Source: Hirsutella rhossiliensis (Eukaryota; Ascomycota; Sordariomycetes; Hypocreales; Ophiocordycipitaceae). From it: DNA of 64,000 bases. Under the pieces are notes generated by a model. The model searched no databases. It saw nothing but the letters and a program-made list of their open reading frames with translations, and was not told the origin of the DNA. Positions 1 to 13,100 of the stretch are shown one piece after another; position 1 is the first letter of the stretch; every line of letters begins with the position of its first letter. A program made the translations under genes and the position numbers. The stretch covers positions 744,001 through 808,000 of the forward strand of contig NW_025408668.1 of NCBI RefSeq assembly GCF_020360975.1, given 5' to 3'.

Positions 1-1179
1 GTATCTCTAACCTTATCTTAAAATAATATCTTCCTAGGCTCTACTTTATTTTTCTACTATAAGGCTTAGCAAGCTATTTTTTTTAATACCGGCTTTTAGC
101 TAGGCTAGTAGTTAGGTTATCGTACTAGCTTTACGCTATACTTATTAAGTTATTAGTATCGGCCCTAGGTTTTTATTTTCCTAGTTAAGGGGGCTAGACC
201 GGGGTTAAGGGGAGGTCCTAATAAATTCGTCGCTAGGTTTAGGTAGGCGAGGTCTAGGCCGGCCTACTTATAGCGGGGCTAGACTACTAGTATATTTATA
301 AGCCCTTTTAAAAGCGCTAATTAGCTAATTAATAAGTAGGTTAGCGTAGTTTACTAGTTTAACTAAAAATTATTTATACCCTTAGTTAGATTTAAACCGA
401 CTTTAGTATTATAGCTAGTAAGCTTCCTAGGTATATAACTACTATACTATAAGGGTAAACTATAGGTATATAAAAGTCTATTATTATAAGGTTTATCCGA
501 CCTTTTTATTAGCGACCGCTTAATAATATACTAAGTTAAGCGTGCTAATTACTATATACTAATTAATAAGCGCTATAAGCTTATTATTTACCTTAACCCC
601 GCGCCCTTATTTAATATTACTTATATAAGCTTAAAGTACTAAGCTTAAGAATCCTAGTTAAAACTCTACTTTACTAATAGTAATATAGGCTATACTTCTT
701 AGTAATATACCTTACTATTTACTAAGGCTAAGGTAAGTACTATACTAATAAAGATAGGTCTTAATATAAAGGATAAGAAAGGAGTAGAAGATAGGGTAGT
801 TTTAGCGTTTTTAAAGGTATTTAGTATAGTAAAGGGGGCGCCTTAGTTAGTTCCCGCTATATTAATAAAGAAGAAGGGTAGTTAAAAGTAAAAGATAGGT
901 CTTATCTTTCTTTTACTTAGTTATAACTATCTTTCTTTCTTTTATTATTAACGTTTTAATAGAGTTATAGTTTAGTTTTATTTTCCTTAATAATATTTAA
1001 TAAGTAATATAAATAGTTTTCTTTTATTTTCTTATTTTACTATTTTATATATAGTTATAAGACGTTTAAGTATATTAATATATTAATAATAAAAAGAAAA
1101 CTTCTTATAAAACTAATATATGCCTATAGTAAGTATATATTACGACTAAAATACTAACTAATACTAAGAATTAATTTAG
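1..1179. repeat. RIP-mutated repeat, unclassified
   Basis: CpA and TpG are almost absent and all six frames are full of TAA/TAG, the product of C-to-T changes at CpA on both strands. I could not recognise a transposon protein here. It may be the 5' part of the LINE that follows or a separate relic cut by the window edge. Confidence 0.6.
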
Positions 1180-4100
1180 CGGTATTAATTACCCTTAATA
1201 ATAATACTATACTAAGGCTAAGGGGTAGGTAAACGTAGTAGCGGCTATCGATATACCGGGCTTAATTAAAGCGTATAGCGTAAAGAGATACTACCTAAAT
1301 TTATATACTTTAATAGGGCGAGTTAATAAACCTAAAGTAGCGATATAATACTAGCTTAAGCGCTAAGCGACCTTATAGAAAAAGCAGTATATAATAAACC
1401 TATAGGCTTTATCTTAAGCGTATAGTTTAGTAGGGTATAGGCAGTAGTTAAATAGCTTTCTAAGGTAAAGAGCCGCGCTAGTAGCGCGTTATTAGCGGTG
1501 CTCTACGTAAACGAGAGCTTTAAGATAACGATCTAGGAGGTAATTAAGGAGGTAGTTAAGGAAGAACTCCGCCTAGGTATCTCTTTAGGCCTAGGGGGCC
1601 CTAAGCGAACCTAGGCCGCGGTCGTAGCTAAGACTAAAGGACTAACCTAATATAAAGCTATAGTAAAATAGGTCCTACCGCGCTATAAATATAAGATTAT
1701 TATAGTCCCTACTAAGGCGCCGCCTAAAATCCTAAGCCGCGAATTAAAAGATATAGTAAAGGTAGTAAATATAGCCTTAAAAGCTACGAGCGCTATAGCG
1801 GCGAGGCGCCTTTAAAGCGGAGATATCACGGTTATATTTAATACTATAGTAAGAGCCTATTAAAGGGACTAAGGCTAAGTTAAGGCTATATTTAGACTAA
1901 AGGCTATAATTACCTATTATATATATATAGTAGTCGCTAAGAATATCCCTTTTAGGGTAGCGATAGTAGATAGGGAGCGATTACTTTATAAGATTATAAA
2001 GGCGAATAAAGTTAAAGTCTTTTAGGCCTAGGCGCTATACCTTTAATCTAAGATATTAATAGTAATAACTATACTTATTAAGGTCGGTAGCTTAAAAGAG
2101 GCTAATAGGCTTTATAACCTAGGCTTAGCCCTTAAAGTATAAATCTATTAATATAAACCTTATAATAAGTTAGTCTAACTATAAAAGTACTATAATTACT
2201 ATAGGTATAGCTATATAGCTAGATAGTATATATTAATATAACTCTATAGCTAATATAAGAGTATAGTATATAATAAAAGTAAGGATAAATATAAGGCTAA
2301 GAAGGGCGAAATCCCTTATAACTATATCTTATACTAAGTAGACTACTTATTATAGACCTAGACTTACCTTATAGTAAATAAAGCTTAGGAAAAGGTAAGA
2401 GAAAACTACTTACGATAACCTTAATAGTTCGCGAATACCTAAACGTATACTAAGTAATAGGTGCTCCTTACTATCGAAACCTAAAGCGTTCTTAAACTAA
2501 CCGTAGTTTAGAAATAGGGACTAAGTAAACCGCGCTAAGATAAAAGGTCGAGCTTAAGATACCCGCTAGCTAGTAGGGCTAGGGAGGCCGAACTAAGTAT
2601 AAACGATATTTATAGGTATAGTAAATAAAAAAGTACTAGGAGATAAAGCGCCTCCCTCCTTATATAGACGACCCCTTTTACCTTAACCCTACTTATATAT
2701 AATTAAAAGTATTATTCTAAAATATATAGAAGAAATATAAGTTAGCTCGGTAAGCGCTTTACTACTAAGCTAGCTTTTACTTAATAGTACTATAAGAAGT
2801 AAAAGCTATACTAAGAGGCGGCCCCCCCCCTTTAGAGTAGCGCCCTATAGCTTAGTCTATAAGAAGGGGAGGTACGCGCTATATATATATAAAAGGCTTA
2901 AGCTAAGGACTTAGTTGCCCCGGTCTAAACTAGACTAAAGTAAGGTAGTTTTTAAGGATAGTACTAAACTATAAGTAATATACTTACTACTAAGGGCCGT
3001 AAGGGCTAGTATATTATATAACCTAAGTATAATTAAACTAAAGTACCCTATAATAATAGTAAGGGACTTTAATATCTATTACTTACTCTAGGATAGATAT
3101 AATATAACCTTAGATAGCGCGATATAACTTATATAAGAGGCGATAAGATTATAACTTAAACTTACTACCTTTAAAAGGGAGTATATAAGATTTTTCTATA
3201 GCTAAAGAAATAGTACTATCGACCTAGCTTAAGTAACGCTAAAGACTAAGATATAGTATACTAGGCCTAACCTAGACCTAACTAAGTTAAACTATATCTC
3301 TTAGACTATTATATTATAGGTCGATACCTAGGCCTAGGTACCTAAACTAGCCCTATAGTAAAAAGAAGTAAAGGTAAAGCTAGTTAAAGCTAAGACTATA
3401 TCCTAGCTAGGACTATACTAGCTAACGCTTTAAATACTTAAGGATATTAACTAAGACTTAGACTATATCTTTACTACTTTAATATAAATCGTAATAGCTA
3501 TAGTTCTACGCTAAAGGGTATATATTACCTAAGGGTAATATATAGTTTACCTTAGAGGTAAGGAGGGCAATAAGGGAGGCTAAGAGGGCGAGGAGGAAGT
3601 ATAGGTAGGAAAGGAGCGAGCTAAACTAAGTAAACCTATATAAGGCGTTTATAGCTTAAAAGTAAACCGTTTATAAAGTAAGGAGGGCCTATTAGCGCGA
3701 GTTCTTAAAGGAATTTAACGCTAATAATACTAAGCTCTAGAATATAAAGAGGTAGGCTAGACTCTATAGTAAGCTACTACTAGAACCGACTTATATCCTA
3801 CCGCTAGTTAAGGAGGGCGAGGACTAACTAACGGAAACCTTTAAAGGGAAGGCCTAGATATTAGCCGCTAAGTTCTTCTTACTAAAGGCAGGCACGACCT
3901 AAGGGCTACCTTAGCTTATAGCTAAGGCGACCCTTATAGTCGACTAATAGATCTAGCTAGCTAATATCGTAGCGGCGCTAGGTAAGATTATCGCGAAGCG
4001 TGGCCTAATTTCGTAGTTCTCGGAGATATCCCTTAGTACGAGGGACTAAGGAAGCTAAAAACACCCGGTATAGAAAAAGGAAGAAGGAGCTAAAAAGAGG

Positions 4101-6240
4101 TATAGAAAGGAGGGTAGGGGTATAAGGGGAAGCAGAAGTAGCGATAGCTTCCTATAGAGGTAGCGAGAGATAAGACGGATAGGCCGGCAACGGCTAGAAA
4201 GGAGGGGAAAAACCAGCAAAAAGCTCGGTAGTCGAAAGGATATTAGTAGCTTCTTTAAGTAGGATCTTCTTTATTAATCGAGATGCTAGACGGGTATAAA
4301 GAGGGGCGTTAGATAGAGGAAAGAAGGAAAATTAAGGCAATAAAAACAATTACTCCCCTACTATAATTGCTGCCCCCGTAAGATTTAAATATCTCTGCCC
4401 TGCCTGTCCGACCCCTTACTTCTACTTTTACCTTCGTGCATTTTATATATACTTCTCGTATCTCTCTTCGCGAGAAAGATAGTAAGCTAGAAGGTAGTAG
4501 GTCTAGATAACGTCCCCCTAGGGTTTATTAAGAAGTACGAACTAGCCTTAGTTTAGCGACTAGCTATAATCTTTAACGCCTATACCTAACTCTTATATTT
4601 CCTAGAACGGTTTTATAGCGTAAACGTAATAGTAATCTAAAAGCTAGGTAAGAGGCTAGAGGCCTATTATATAGTAAGGGGATAGAGACTAATTTCCTTC
4701 CTACTTATAGTAGGGAAAGTACTTAAGTAGATACTAGCTTAAAGGATTATAGGAGCTATAGAGGCGAACGGTATCTTACTAAATAGATAAATAAAGAATA
4801 AAAGGGAGCGCTCTATAAAGGCAGCGATCCTATTAATAATAGAACTAATACGCGCGACCTAGGCTTAAAAGGGTATTATATTATTCCTATAGCTAGATAT
4901 TAAGAGCGTATTTAATATAGTTAACTATAATAAGCTTATTAAGGAACTAGTACTTTAAGGATACCTTAGATAGCTTACGAGCTTAATATAAAGCTTTATA
5001 AGTAATAAAAGATTAACCTTTTACTTTAATAAGAAGACCTTAAAGCTAACTTAAGTACTAATAGGAGTCCCTTAAGGCTCCCCTTTATCCCCGATCCTAT
5101 TTCTATACTATATAACCCCCTTATATTAAAAGCTTAGTATAATTTATAGTATTTATACTATTAGCTTCGCTAATAATATAAATATAGTTAGTATTAGACC
5201 TAACGAGGCTATAACGGTAGTATACTTAAAGGAGGCCTAGAAGGTATACGCGGAGTAAGTAGCTAAGTTCGCGGTTACTTTTAAACTAGCGAAGAGTAAG
5301 TTAATATACTTTATATAAAAGAGATAAGCGATAATAACGCTAGTCCGCCTCAGGACTAATATAGTAATACCGGTCTAGGAGGCCCGCCTACTAAGGGTTT
5401 AAGTATACTAAAAGCTATACTAAAAGGTATACTTAAAATAGCTCTAGGTAAAGATAAAGCGCTAAACTATAGCCCTAACTAAGCTCGCGTTATCTATATA
5501 AGGCTATACCTTACTATATACTAAGGAAGTCTATAGTAAGGTAATCCGGTCTTTAATCTCTTATACTATAGTTATATTCTATAAGATAATACCTATAAGA
5601 GGGAAACTATATAGGATTACGTAGGACTTAGTATAAGACTAGTTAGGCTACCTTTAAGTAGTAACGGGCGCTTACCGCGCGACCTTAGTTAACTAAGTAA
5701 AAGCGGAGGTATAGGTGCCCTTAATTAACCTCTATATAAACTAAACAATAACGGATACCCTTTAAAGGTTAAAGGATTTAGGGCTCCTAAGCTAAATTTA
5801 ATATATATTTAACGCGGTCGCGGATATACTTAAGAGGAGGCGACGCTAAAAAGTAAGTAGGCCCTTAGCGGCGCTACTACCTAGTAGGCCCCTCTTCGCG
5901 GAGGAGATAAGGGGGGTCTAGAGCTAGATAAGATCGGACGACCTCTTAGATAAAGCTAGGTCGCTTATTACGACTACGGCTACTAGGCCGCTAACGGTTA
6001 ACTACGTTAAGTATATAATACGGTCTAATAAATAAATAGTTAGTATAACTATTTAATAAATATAGGATCGAGGGGATTATAAAGATCTAAGTAATCTAAG
6101 ATTAACGAGATTACTATACTCTATATAATCTAACGTTAGGGATTATAGCTAGGCCTATAATCTAAGGATAGTCTTTATAGGTATATATAGCTACCTACTT
6201 TTACTCCTTTAAATAAATAGCTCGATAGCTTTTAATATAT
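1180..6240 (+). mobile_element. RIP-inactivated LINE (Tad1/I-like non-LTR retrotransposon)
   Basis: Translating through RIP stops shows an ORF1-like part (about 1.2-2.5 kb) with a degraded CCHC zinc knuckle near 2,185-2,225 (RYGHIA remnant). ORF2 follows, with an endonuclease motif near 3,064-3,095 (RDFNIYYLL, then a stop, then D; the family has GDFN..H.LWD). The reverse transcriptase motif at about 5,064-5,114 reads GVP-stop-GSPLSPILF, and the catalytic FADDI appears as FANNI at about 5,165-5,180, Asp having become Asn as expected from G-to-A RIP. A solo Copia LTR splits ORF2 at 3,989-4,475. The 5' end is not defined; the 3' end is placed in the A/T-rich tail before 6,250. Such elements copy by target-primed reverse transcription; this copy is dead. 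Confidence 0.7.
3989..4475 (+). mobile_element. Solo LTR, Copia family A (RIP-mutated)
   Basis: It matches the LTRs at 9,630-10,105 and 15,488-15,960 along its whole length, with RIP-type changes; for example it starts TATCGCG where the left Copia has TGTCGCG. It ends ...CTTCGCGAGA. It is flanked by a perfect 5-bp target-site duplication AAGAT (3,984-3,988 and 4,476-4,480) inside the LINE. Internal sequence is absent, so it probably arose by LTR-LTR recombination. Confidence 0.9.
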
Positions 6241-6690
6241 TATAATTATTATAATCTCTATTATAATCTTATCTTTAATTTTAATTACTTAATTACCTAG
6301 TTATAGTCTATAGTTTACGACCTTCGACTTATTACTAACGTAATATACTTATTATTACTTAGACTACGCCCTATTATGTCTATTAGTATAAACCTCTTAA
6401 TAGGTTTATCCCTTAGGAATAATACCGGTCGTTATATTGCTCGAAAAGCTAAATAAGGAATAGGCCGCTTAATAGAACGCTAAGGAAGACGCGATCTAAT
6501 AATACTAAACTACCCTTTACCCCGCCGACTTCCCGCTATAGTTTAATAAGGCGATAACGCTAGACTATTATAAGGGCCTCCCCAAGTATATTAGTATAGT
6601 AATTACTTAGATATATATAGGAAAGATCAGGCTTAATAACTTCCTCTTTACCTAATATATCCTTAGTATAGTCTCGCTAATATATACCTA
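6241..6690. repeat. RIP-mutated spacer between LINE and MULE
   Basis: CpA/TpG-poor DNA with no intact frame and no protein motif I can assign. It was the insertion target of the MULE: TAGATAAA abuts the element at 6,691-6,698 and again at 16,484-16,491. It could belong to the same older repeat as the sequence after 16,491. Confidence 0.5.
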
Positions 6691-6926
6691 TAGATAAAGA
6701 GTATTACTATTCGGCTAAGTAGAAATCTCTATTCGGCTAAGTAGCCTATACGGCCCCTACTAGGATTTTCCGCGCCTACGCGGCTATACGCTATTTACCT
6801 ATAGGCGTATAGTAGCGAGGAAATATTTATAGAGATTAATTTTTCCCCCTCTTAACGCCTTATACCTTTATTAACGCCTCGTGCCTCTATCGATTATAGA
6901 TATCCTATTCCTCCTTAACCCGCCGC

Positions 6927-6990
6927 CTAACGAGCCTGCCGGCGAGCCTGCCGACGAGCCTACCGACGAGCTAGCCGGCGAGCTTAATAA
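6927..6990 (+). repeat. 12-bp tandem repeat in transposase N-terminus
   Basis: Four to five imperfect copies of a unit like GAGCCTGCCGAC encode repeating Glu-Pro-Ala-Asp/Gly. CpG-rich, and some TpG survives as TGC. Confidence 0.7.
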
Positions 6991-8017
6991 ATTTAACGAA
7001 CCTAACGAGCGTTAAATCCCTCCCTTACCGCCCTCGCTAGCCTTTGACTTATTTAACGAGCTCTACGCCTTCCTCTAAGCCTTCTATTAAGAGAACGGCG
7101 CCGCCCTCGTTAAGCGTAAGGGCTAGGGCAAGCGCGAGGTTAACGGGGTAACCTAATTTATAGGCTATATATTAATCTATAATTATAGGCGTAAGCGGGC
7201 CTCTAAGAGCGTCGGTCTTTATAAGGCTTCGACCTAGAAAATAGACTATACCTTTAAGATTATAGCGTTAGCAAAGGAAAGCTCTAACTAAAGGTAGACT
7301 TTCCGCGTTAACGGTCGTTATAACTATAGGCAGTTAATTAACCTATCGGTATATAGTATCTATTACCGGCGGACCTTATTATAGTAAGAGCTCGAGCGAA
7401 GCCTTTCTAAGCATCGTGCCCTCCTAGCCTATAAGATAACCTTAATTATTAGGGATATAACTAATAAAGAGACCTTCTTTTAGTAATAGGATATCTATAA
7501 CGATCGTTAGAAGATTCGTGCTATAGCCCTTAGCGGTAAGACTATAACGTAGACCTTTATTAACTACCTCTAGCGCGGCGGCCTTAAGTATATAGTTAAA
7601 TTTAGCGATAACGATAAGTAGAAGGTTAAGGCCCTCTTCTAGACCTACCCTTAGTATAAGTAGATATAGAAGCGGTTTCCGGAAGTCTTGGGACTTAATA
7701 ATATATATAAAACGAACCTCTTTAAGATATATCTCTTCTAGGCTACTAGAGTTATTAATTAGCGGTCTATCGCTAACTTCGTATTCGGCCTTATTAATAT
7801 AGAGAAGGAGAAAGGGTTTTAGTAGCTTTATAACCACCTTAACGAGCTTTAAATTAAGGTTAGGGCCCTAGCGCCGACTATAGTTATTACGGACAAGGAA
7901 AAAGCCCTTAAAAACGTACTCTTATGCGTTTTCCCTTCCTTATAGTAGTAACTTTATATCTATTATATTAACGCTAACGTTAACGTAAAAATTAAGTTAC
8001 GTTAAAAGGAGCTTAGC

Positions 8018-8095
8018 GGCGTTAATAACGCTAATAATACTAATAGTACTAATGCTAACGCTAACGCTAATAGTACGAATAATCCTACTAATATC
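8018..8095 (+). repeat. Asn-coding low-complexity repeat
   Basis: Reiterated GCTAAC/GCTAAT/ACTAAT triplet pairs encode an Asn/Ala/Thr-rich run late in the MULE transposase relic. A similar GCTAACGTTAACG run lies just upstream (about 7,968-7,990). Confidence 0.6.
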
Positions 8096-8631
8096 TTCTA
8101 TAATTAAGTCGCTATATAATAAGAAGCTAAAGAGGAAGCTAAAGGTAAGATCTTAAGCGTATAACGTATATAACCTATATAGCCCGGAGACTATAGCTAT
8201 AAGGGTATATTTACTACTTAGAAGACCGTTATCTATGCCCTAAGTAAGGCAGGCTTCCTATTAGCTTAATAAGCGCTTAATTAAAAGTATAGATAATACT
8301 AAGGCTATATTATAAGATATATTTCTAAGGAATATATACTATAGCGCGAGTAGTAGGCTTATTACTATATTAGCCGCTATCGTAACTTCGGCTAAAGGGT
8401 TAATAGCCCGGTCGAGACTACTTATAAAGACGTAAAGTTATATTTACTTACTAGTACCGGCGATCTCTTTTACCTTTATAACGCCCTTAAATAAATACTC
8501 GTAAATAAAGAACGCTACTATATTTAGGAGGCAGCTCGCTAGAAGCTATAGTAGCGGCTTCTTTATCTTAGCTAAAAATAGCTTGGTAGGCTAAACGTTA
8601 AAGTTACCTACTAGGCGGTTAACCTCCTTAC

Positions 8632-9199
8632 TCTTAAGGTATATAAGCAAAAGCGGAATTTTAGGAAATCAAGGAATCACGTAAGACTACGTAATAGAGG
8701 GGAAGAAGGAGTATAAGGTAGGATTTTCAACGGAATTTATTAGTAGTGTATTAGTATGTAGAAGAGGTGTTAAAGTTAATGATGCTCTATCTATCTACTA
8801 GCGGACATGCTGTCTTATATAGATAATTGTAGCTGAACGGAAGAACCTTTCGGGACCAGATTTAGGCTGCCGTATAGCCCTGAGACTAGGGAATTCCGTG
8901 ATATCTCGAGTAAATCTAGAAGTGTCTTGGTTCCACTGATATTCGTGTTTAGAGGAGGTTGGTCGTGCCGGTGTTCTTAAGAGGTCTTAGCTAGCATTCC
9001 AAGCTAGCTCTATTCCTTTGATTCCCGATTATACGATAACCGGCAACCCGTTTAATGTATAATAACATGTAAAATAACGAGCGATTCTTGCTCTATAGGA
9101 CGAGATTTTATCTATAATTAATATACTACTTATTAGCTTATATAATCAGGAGAGTATATTATAGCTGCTTTATTTATAGTAGGAACACCGTTCCTTATA
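8632..9199 (-). mobile_element. Solo LTR, Copia family B (lightly RIP-mutated)
   Basis: This 568-bp element matches the LTRs at 21,287-21,854 (also exactly 568 bp) and at 26,772-29,217. It is flanked by an exact 5-bp target-site duplication CTTAC (8,627-8,631 and 9,200-9,204) inside the MULE. On the minus strand it begins TATAAGGAACGG and ends ...TATACCTTAAGA. It keeps many CpA/TpG dinucleotides that the other two copies have lost, so it saw less RIP. Its internal region is missing. Confidence 0.88.
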
Positions 9200-9629
9200 C
9201 TTACTAAGCAATACCGACTTACCTTAGCCGCGATGCCCTTAGAGCTAGGGCAAGGATAAGAGTAGGGGTAGGAGCAGGAGCTATAGCCGCTGCCTCCTTA
9301 TACGAGTTAATTTATATAGTAGCACGGGCTTCCTTATACCTATACGATCTTCTAATGCCTTTAAGCTAACGTTCCGCTTATAAAGTATAATATTTACCCT
9401 TAGTAGTAGCTTAAGAAGCCTTTAGTAAAGACCTACCTTATTTTCTATATAAATTATACTAATCCTTACCTATAGGACCTCGACGAGCTACTTCTTTAAA
9501 TCTAAGATCCTAATATTATTTAAAACCTCTATAGCCGGCCTCGCGTAGCTAAGAACACTCGCCTGCCTATACCTTAAGACTTATAGCTTAGCTAGGACTA
9601 AGTTAACGATGCCCTCGAGCCCGACTTAT

Positions 9630-10105
9630 TGTCGCGAAGCGTGGCCTGATTTCGCAGTTCTCGGAGATATCCCTTAGCAAGAGGGACCAAGGAAGCTAAA
9701 AAACAGGTTTTAAGGAAGGAGCTGAAAGGAGGTGTAGAAAGGAGGGTGGGGGCAAGAGGGGAAGTAGAAGTAGCGATGGCTTCCTATAGAGGTAGCGAGA
9801 GATAAGACGGATATGCCGGCAACGGCTGGAAAAGAGGGGAAAAACCGGCAAAAAGCTCGGTAGTTAAAAGGATATTAGTAGCTTCTTTAAGCAGGATCTT
9901 CTTTGTTAATTAAGATGCTAGACGGGTATAAAGAGGGGCGTTAGATAGAGGAAAGAAGGACAATTAAGGCAATACAACAATCACTCCCCTACCTTTATTG
10001 CTGCCCCCGTAAGAATCAAATCCCTCTGCCCTACCTATCCGACCCCTTACTTCTAATTTTACCTTCGTGCATTTTCATGCACTTCTCGCATCTCTCTTCG
10101 CGAGA
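9630..10105 (+). repeat. 5' LTR of left Copia A
   Basis: Starts TGTCGCGAAG and ends CTTCGCGAGA, so the tips form a short inverted repeat. It ends in GA, not the usual CA, judged from the flanking CTTAT duplication. Confidence 0.88.
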
Positions 10106-13100
10106 GTTATAAGCCCGGGAGGAATAGTATTCCTATACCTTCCGGCTGCTATAAAAGGCACCTTCTTACATCCTTTTACCCCTCTTACTAGAAAAGCCGA
10201 TTTTTAACCGACTTTTCTGCCCCCCCTCTTCCATAACGATAATAAAAATCGACTCCTCTGCTGTCCCTACGGTCCGTAGGACGATTCTTACAGAGCCCTA
10301 AGATTAGGATAAGTAGGTAAAGGAGCTACGGGCTTATATAGACAGAACTATCTATAATTTAGTCTTCTCTAATAAGTAGGACCCTCTTAAGCCCCCTCTT
10401 CGTCCTAGGGCAACGGATTTTATAGAGGGAGCTACCCTCTTCTCCGAGCTAACCTCTATATAATAGAGAGCTTTTTCTACTGCCTTAGGTAACTACGAGA
10501 GTTACTATAAGGAATACCTTTACGAGACGAAGTTACTAACTGCTGCACGCACGGCGATAATGGAATCCGTTAGTGCCGCAAAGCTAATTACTCTTCGAGA
10601 AGAAGAGACTCCTAGGTAGTGGCTTTTAAAGCTCGAGACCTCGATAGCTCCCTTAAGGGGCTATATAACTAACCGTATTAGGAAGACCTATACGGCCTAC
10701 CTAGGAGCCTTTTCTGCTAGGAACCTGCTAGCTTCTTCGTGGCTAGCTAAGTAGGAAGAAATCCTCGAGGAAGCTAACTAATACTTCCTTATAGAAGCTC
10801 TTTCTAGCTAGTGGCTACGGGATATATCTCTGCTAATAAAGCCTATTAGTAACGGTTACTCGACTATCTTTCGAGAGGCTAGCCGGGAACTAGACGAAGA
10901 GGCTGCTAGAGTACAATAGTAAGCAGTCTTATTCCTTCGTAGCTAGCACTCGACCTAGACGGCTCGACCTGCTGCCCCTGCAGCTGCTATAGCCCCTGTT
11001 GCTACGGCTCCCGCTGCTGCTGCTGCGGCTGTTGCTCCTTCGGCTCCTCCTCCCTCGAGAGCCTTAACGTCGTCGTTAACTGCAGCTGCGGCCCTAGGCC
11101 CGGCCCCGGCTCCGCCTCTTGCTCCGGGCCCGGCCCCGGTCCCGTCAGTCAGACCGGCCCGACTAGTCCCCTAATAGACCTTTTAGTCCGTTAGTCGAAA
11201 AATCAGGGAACTAGTCGAAATCGAACCTCTTCGTTAAAATCAGCAATAAGGGGTAAAAAGGGGAGGTTTTTAAGCAGACCTTCCGGATCGGGACGAGGAT
11301 TCCTCGAAGAAACGAAAGACTAGACGAAACGGCTGCCTAGCATGCAAATCCCTAGGCCATCGATTATCACAATGCTAGTAGGTCTTCGAGGAAAACCGAC
11401 CTAAAGGATTTAACCCTTTAAAGAGGCTATAAGAAACGATATAATAGTCTCTTAAGGAGGACCCCTCGTTATAGAAGAAGATAGACGAGATTCGGGTTGC
11501 TAAGAAATAGCAACTAACGCCGCTGCCCTTATTCGAGCCGTAAATTCGAGGAAATATCGTTAGTATAGTAAATCCGGCATTCGTCTTCCCTATAGATCAG
11601 CAAGACCAACCGTTAGGACCCTCCGACTATCCCCTACGAAAATCAGCTATCCTTAACTCTAGTGCTTCCCTCGATATCTATAATATACTCTTACGATTCC
11701 GGTCCTTTAAGAAGGCACGGAGGAAATACCTTATTGCCGGGGAATTAACTATACGGATAGAGGGATATAGAAGGGTAAATTTTACGATAAAATTACCTAA
11801 CGGATCTATATAAGTTCTTCGAAGAAAAAGGGTAGCTTTTTGCCCTCGATTTTCAACGAGCCTAATTTCCTTCCGCCTTCTTCGAAAGGAAGGAATCTTC
11901 TAGGATACGACGTCTAAGCCTACGAGGCTAGTCTAGAAGAATTAGACTATTAGGCTTATCGAGGAGAAATTCGGTTAATTTATTCTCGAATTCCGACCTA
12001 TCCTTAGGAAGGAATCTCTCGAGAAGTTAGCTTTCCCTGCTCGAAGGAGGGTAGGTTTAAAGGACCCTCTTCCGGCAGCCTAAGGAGACGGTCTTCTTTA
12101 GCACGCACGACTTAGTTACCCGGGTCCCTTAGCTTTATATAAGCTAGGACAATAATAGGGCGTACGAATAAGGGGACTAAAGACCGTCGAATACGAATAC
12201 TGCGGCTAAGGGAAGACTAGGAGACGAATTTCTAGACGGACCCTAATACGGCCGGACTAGCCGTGTAAGGAAATTTAGGTCGACTAGACCGACGTCTCGA
12301 GGGATTAGGAAAGCTTCGTTAGGGTGATGTTTTTTATAGACGCTTTTTTAGGGATGGTTTTCCCCTATTTCTTACGGACCTACCTAAGTAAGCATAACTA
12401 GTCTGCCCTCCGGGACTTCGTTAACTAGATAAAATCCTACTTTAGCTACGAGGTAAAGAAAATACGGTCTAACAGAGAGCTATTTACAAAGGATATCTTA
12501 AATTAGCTTCGAAAAAGGGGCATTTTACCCCTCCTATTAGCACCGAATACCTAGGCCTAGAACGGAGGGGCAGAAAGATCAGGGGGTGCTATAATAGAAA
12601 GGGCCCGTACGATAAGACTTGCTGCGAGGCTTCCCTACGACCTTTAGAGGGAAGTCGTTAAGACCGCCTATTACCTTCGGAACCGGACCCCGAGGGACCC
12701 TAAGGACCCTAGGGAACTAAACTAAGGAATAGACTAGAAATCCCCCCTCAAGCTCTTTATAAAGAAGAGGGCCTCGCTAGCCTACCTTCGTGCCTATAGC
12801 TGTAAGGCATACGTAATAACTGCCGATATATAGCTAAAAAGGAAGAAGAAAAGAAAGCTTAATCCTAGAGCCTTTGTTAGTTACCTCGTTAGTTATAATT
12901 CTACGAATATCTTCCGGATCTAGATTCCTCTTCTATAGAAGGTTATTTTAACTAGGGATATGATTTTCGACGAATCTAGCTTCTTCGACGGAAAGAGGGA
13001 TCAATAGCCCCTCTTACTCTCTTAACGTTATCTAATTTAGAAGATCTAAATTCCCCCTTCCTAATAGTCTTAAGAAGAGGTCCTAGACGAGGAAACGGAA

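Larger units (their letters stand above)
6880..8620 (+). pseudogene. MULE transposase, destroyed by RIP
   Basis: Forward translation through stops shows a FAR1-like N-terminal part (about 7,060-7,330; GFALVKRKG, later FRVNGRYNYRQ). The DDE core follows: the family D-x-TYKTN motif appears as NNIYKTN at about 7,694-7,716, Asp having become Asn as RIP predicts. ATRVINQRSIANF comes next, then IVITDKEKAL at about 7,880-7,909, the usual second Asp block. An acidic tandem repeat (E-P-A-G/D units) sits at 6,927-6,990 and an Asn-rich stretch at 8,018-8,095. In-frame TAG/TAA codons, mostly where CAG/CAA Gln or TGG Trp is expected, rule out function. An apparent 131-codon minus-strand frame inside it is a by-product of RIP. 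Confidence 0.75.

Noticed and set aside
7442..7837. 131-codon minus-strand open frame
   Set aside because: It lies antisense inside the MULE transposase relic. The frame stays open because RIP removed the TG/CA dinucleotides needed for TGA and because of biased composition; the protein is Leu/Ile-rich with no motif.
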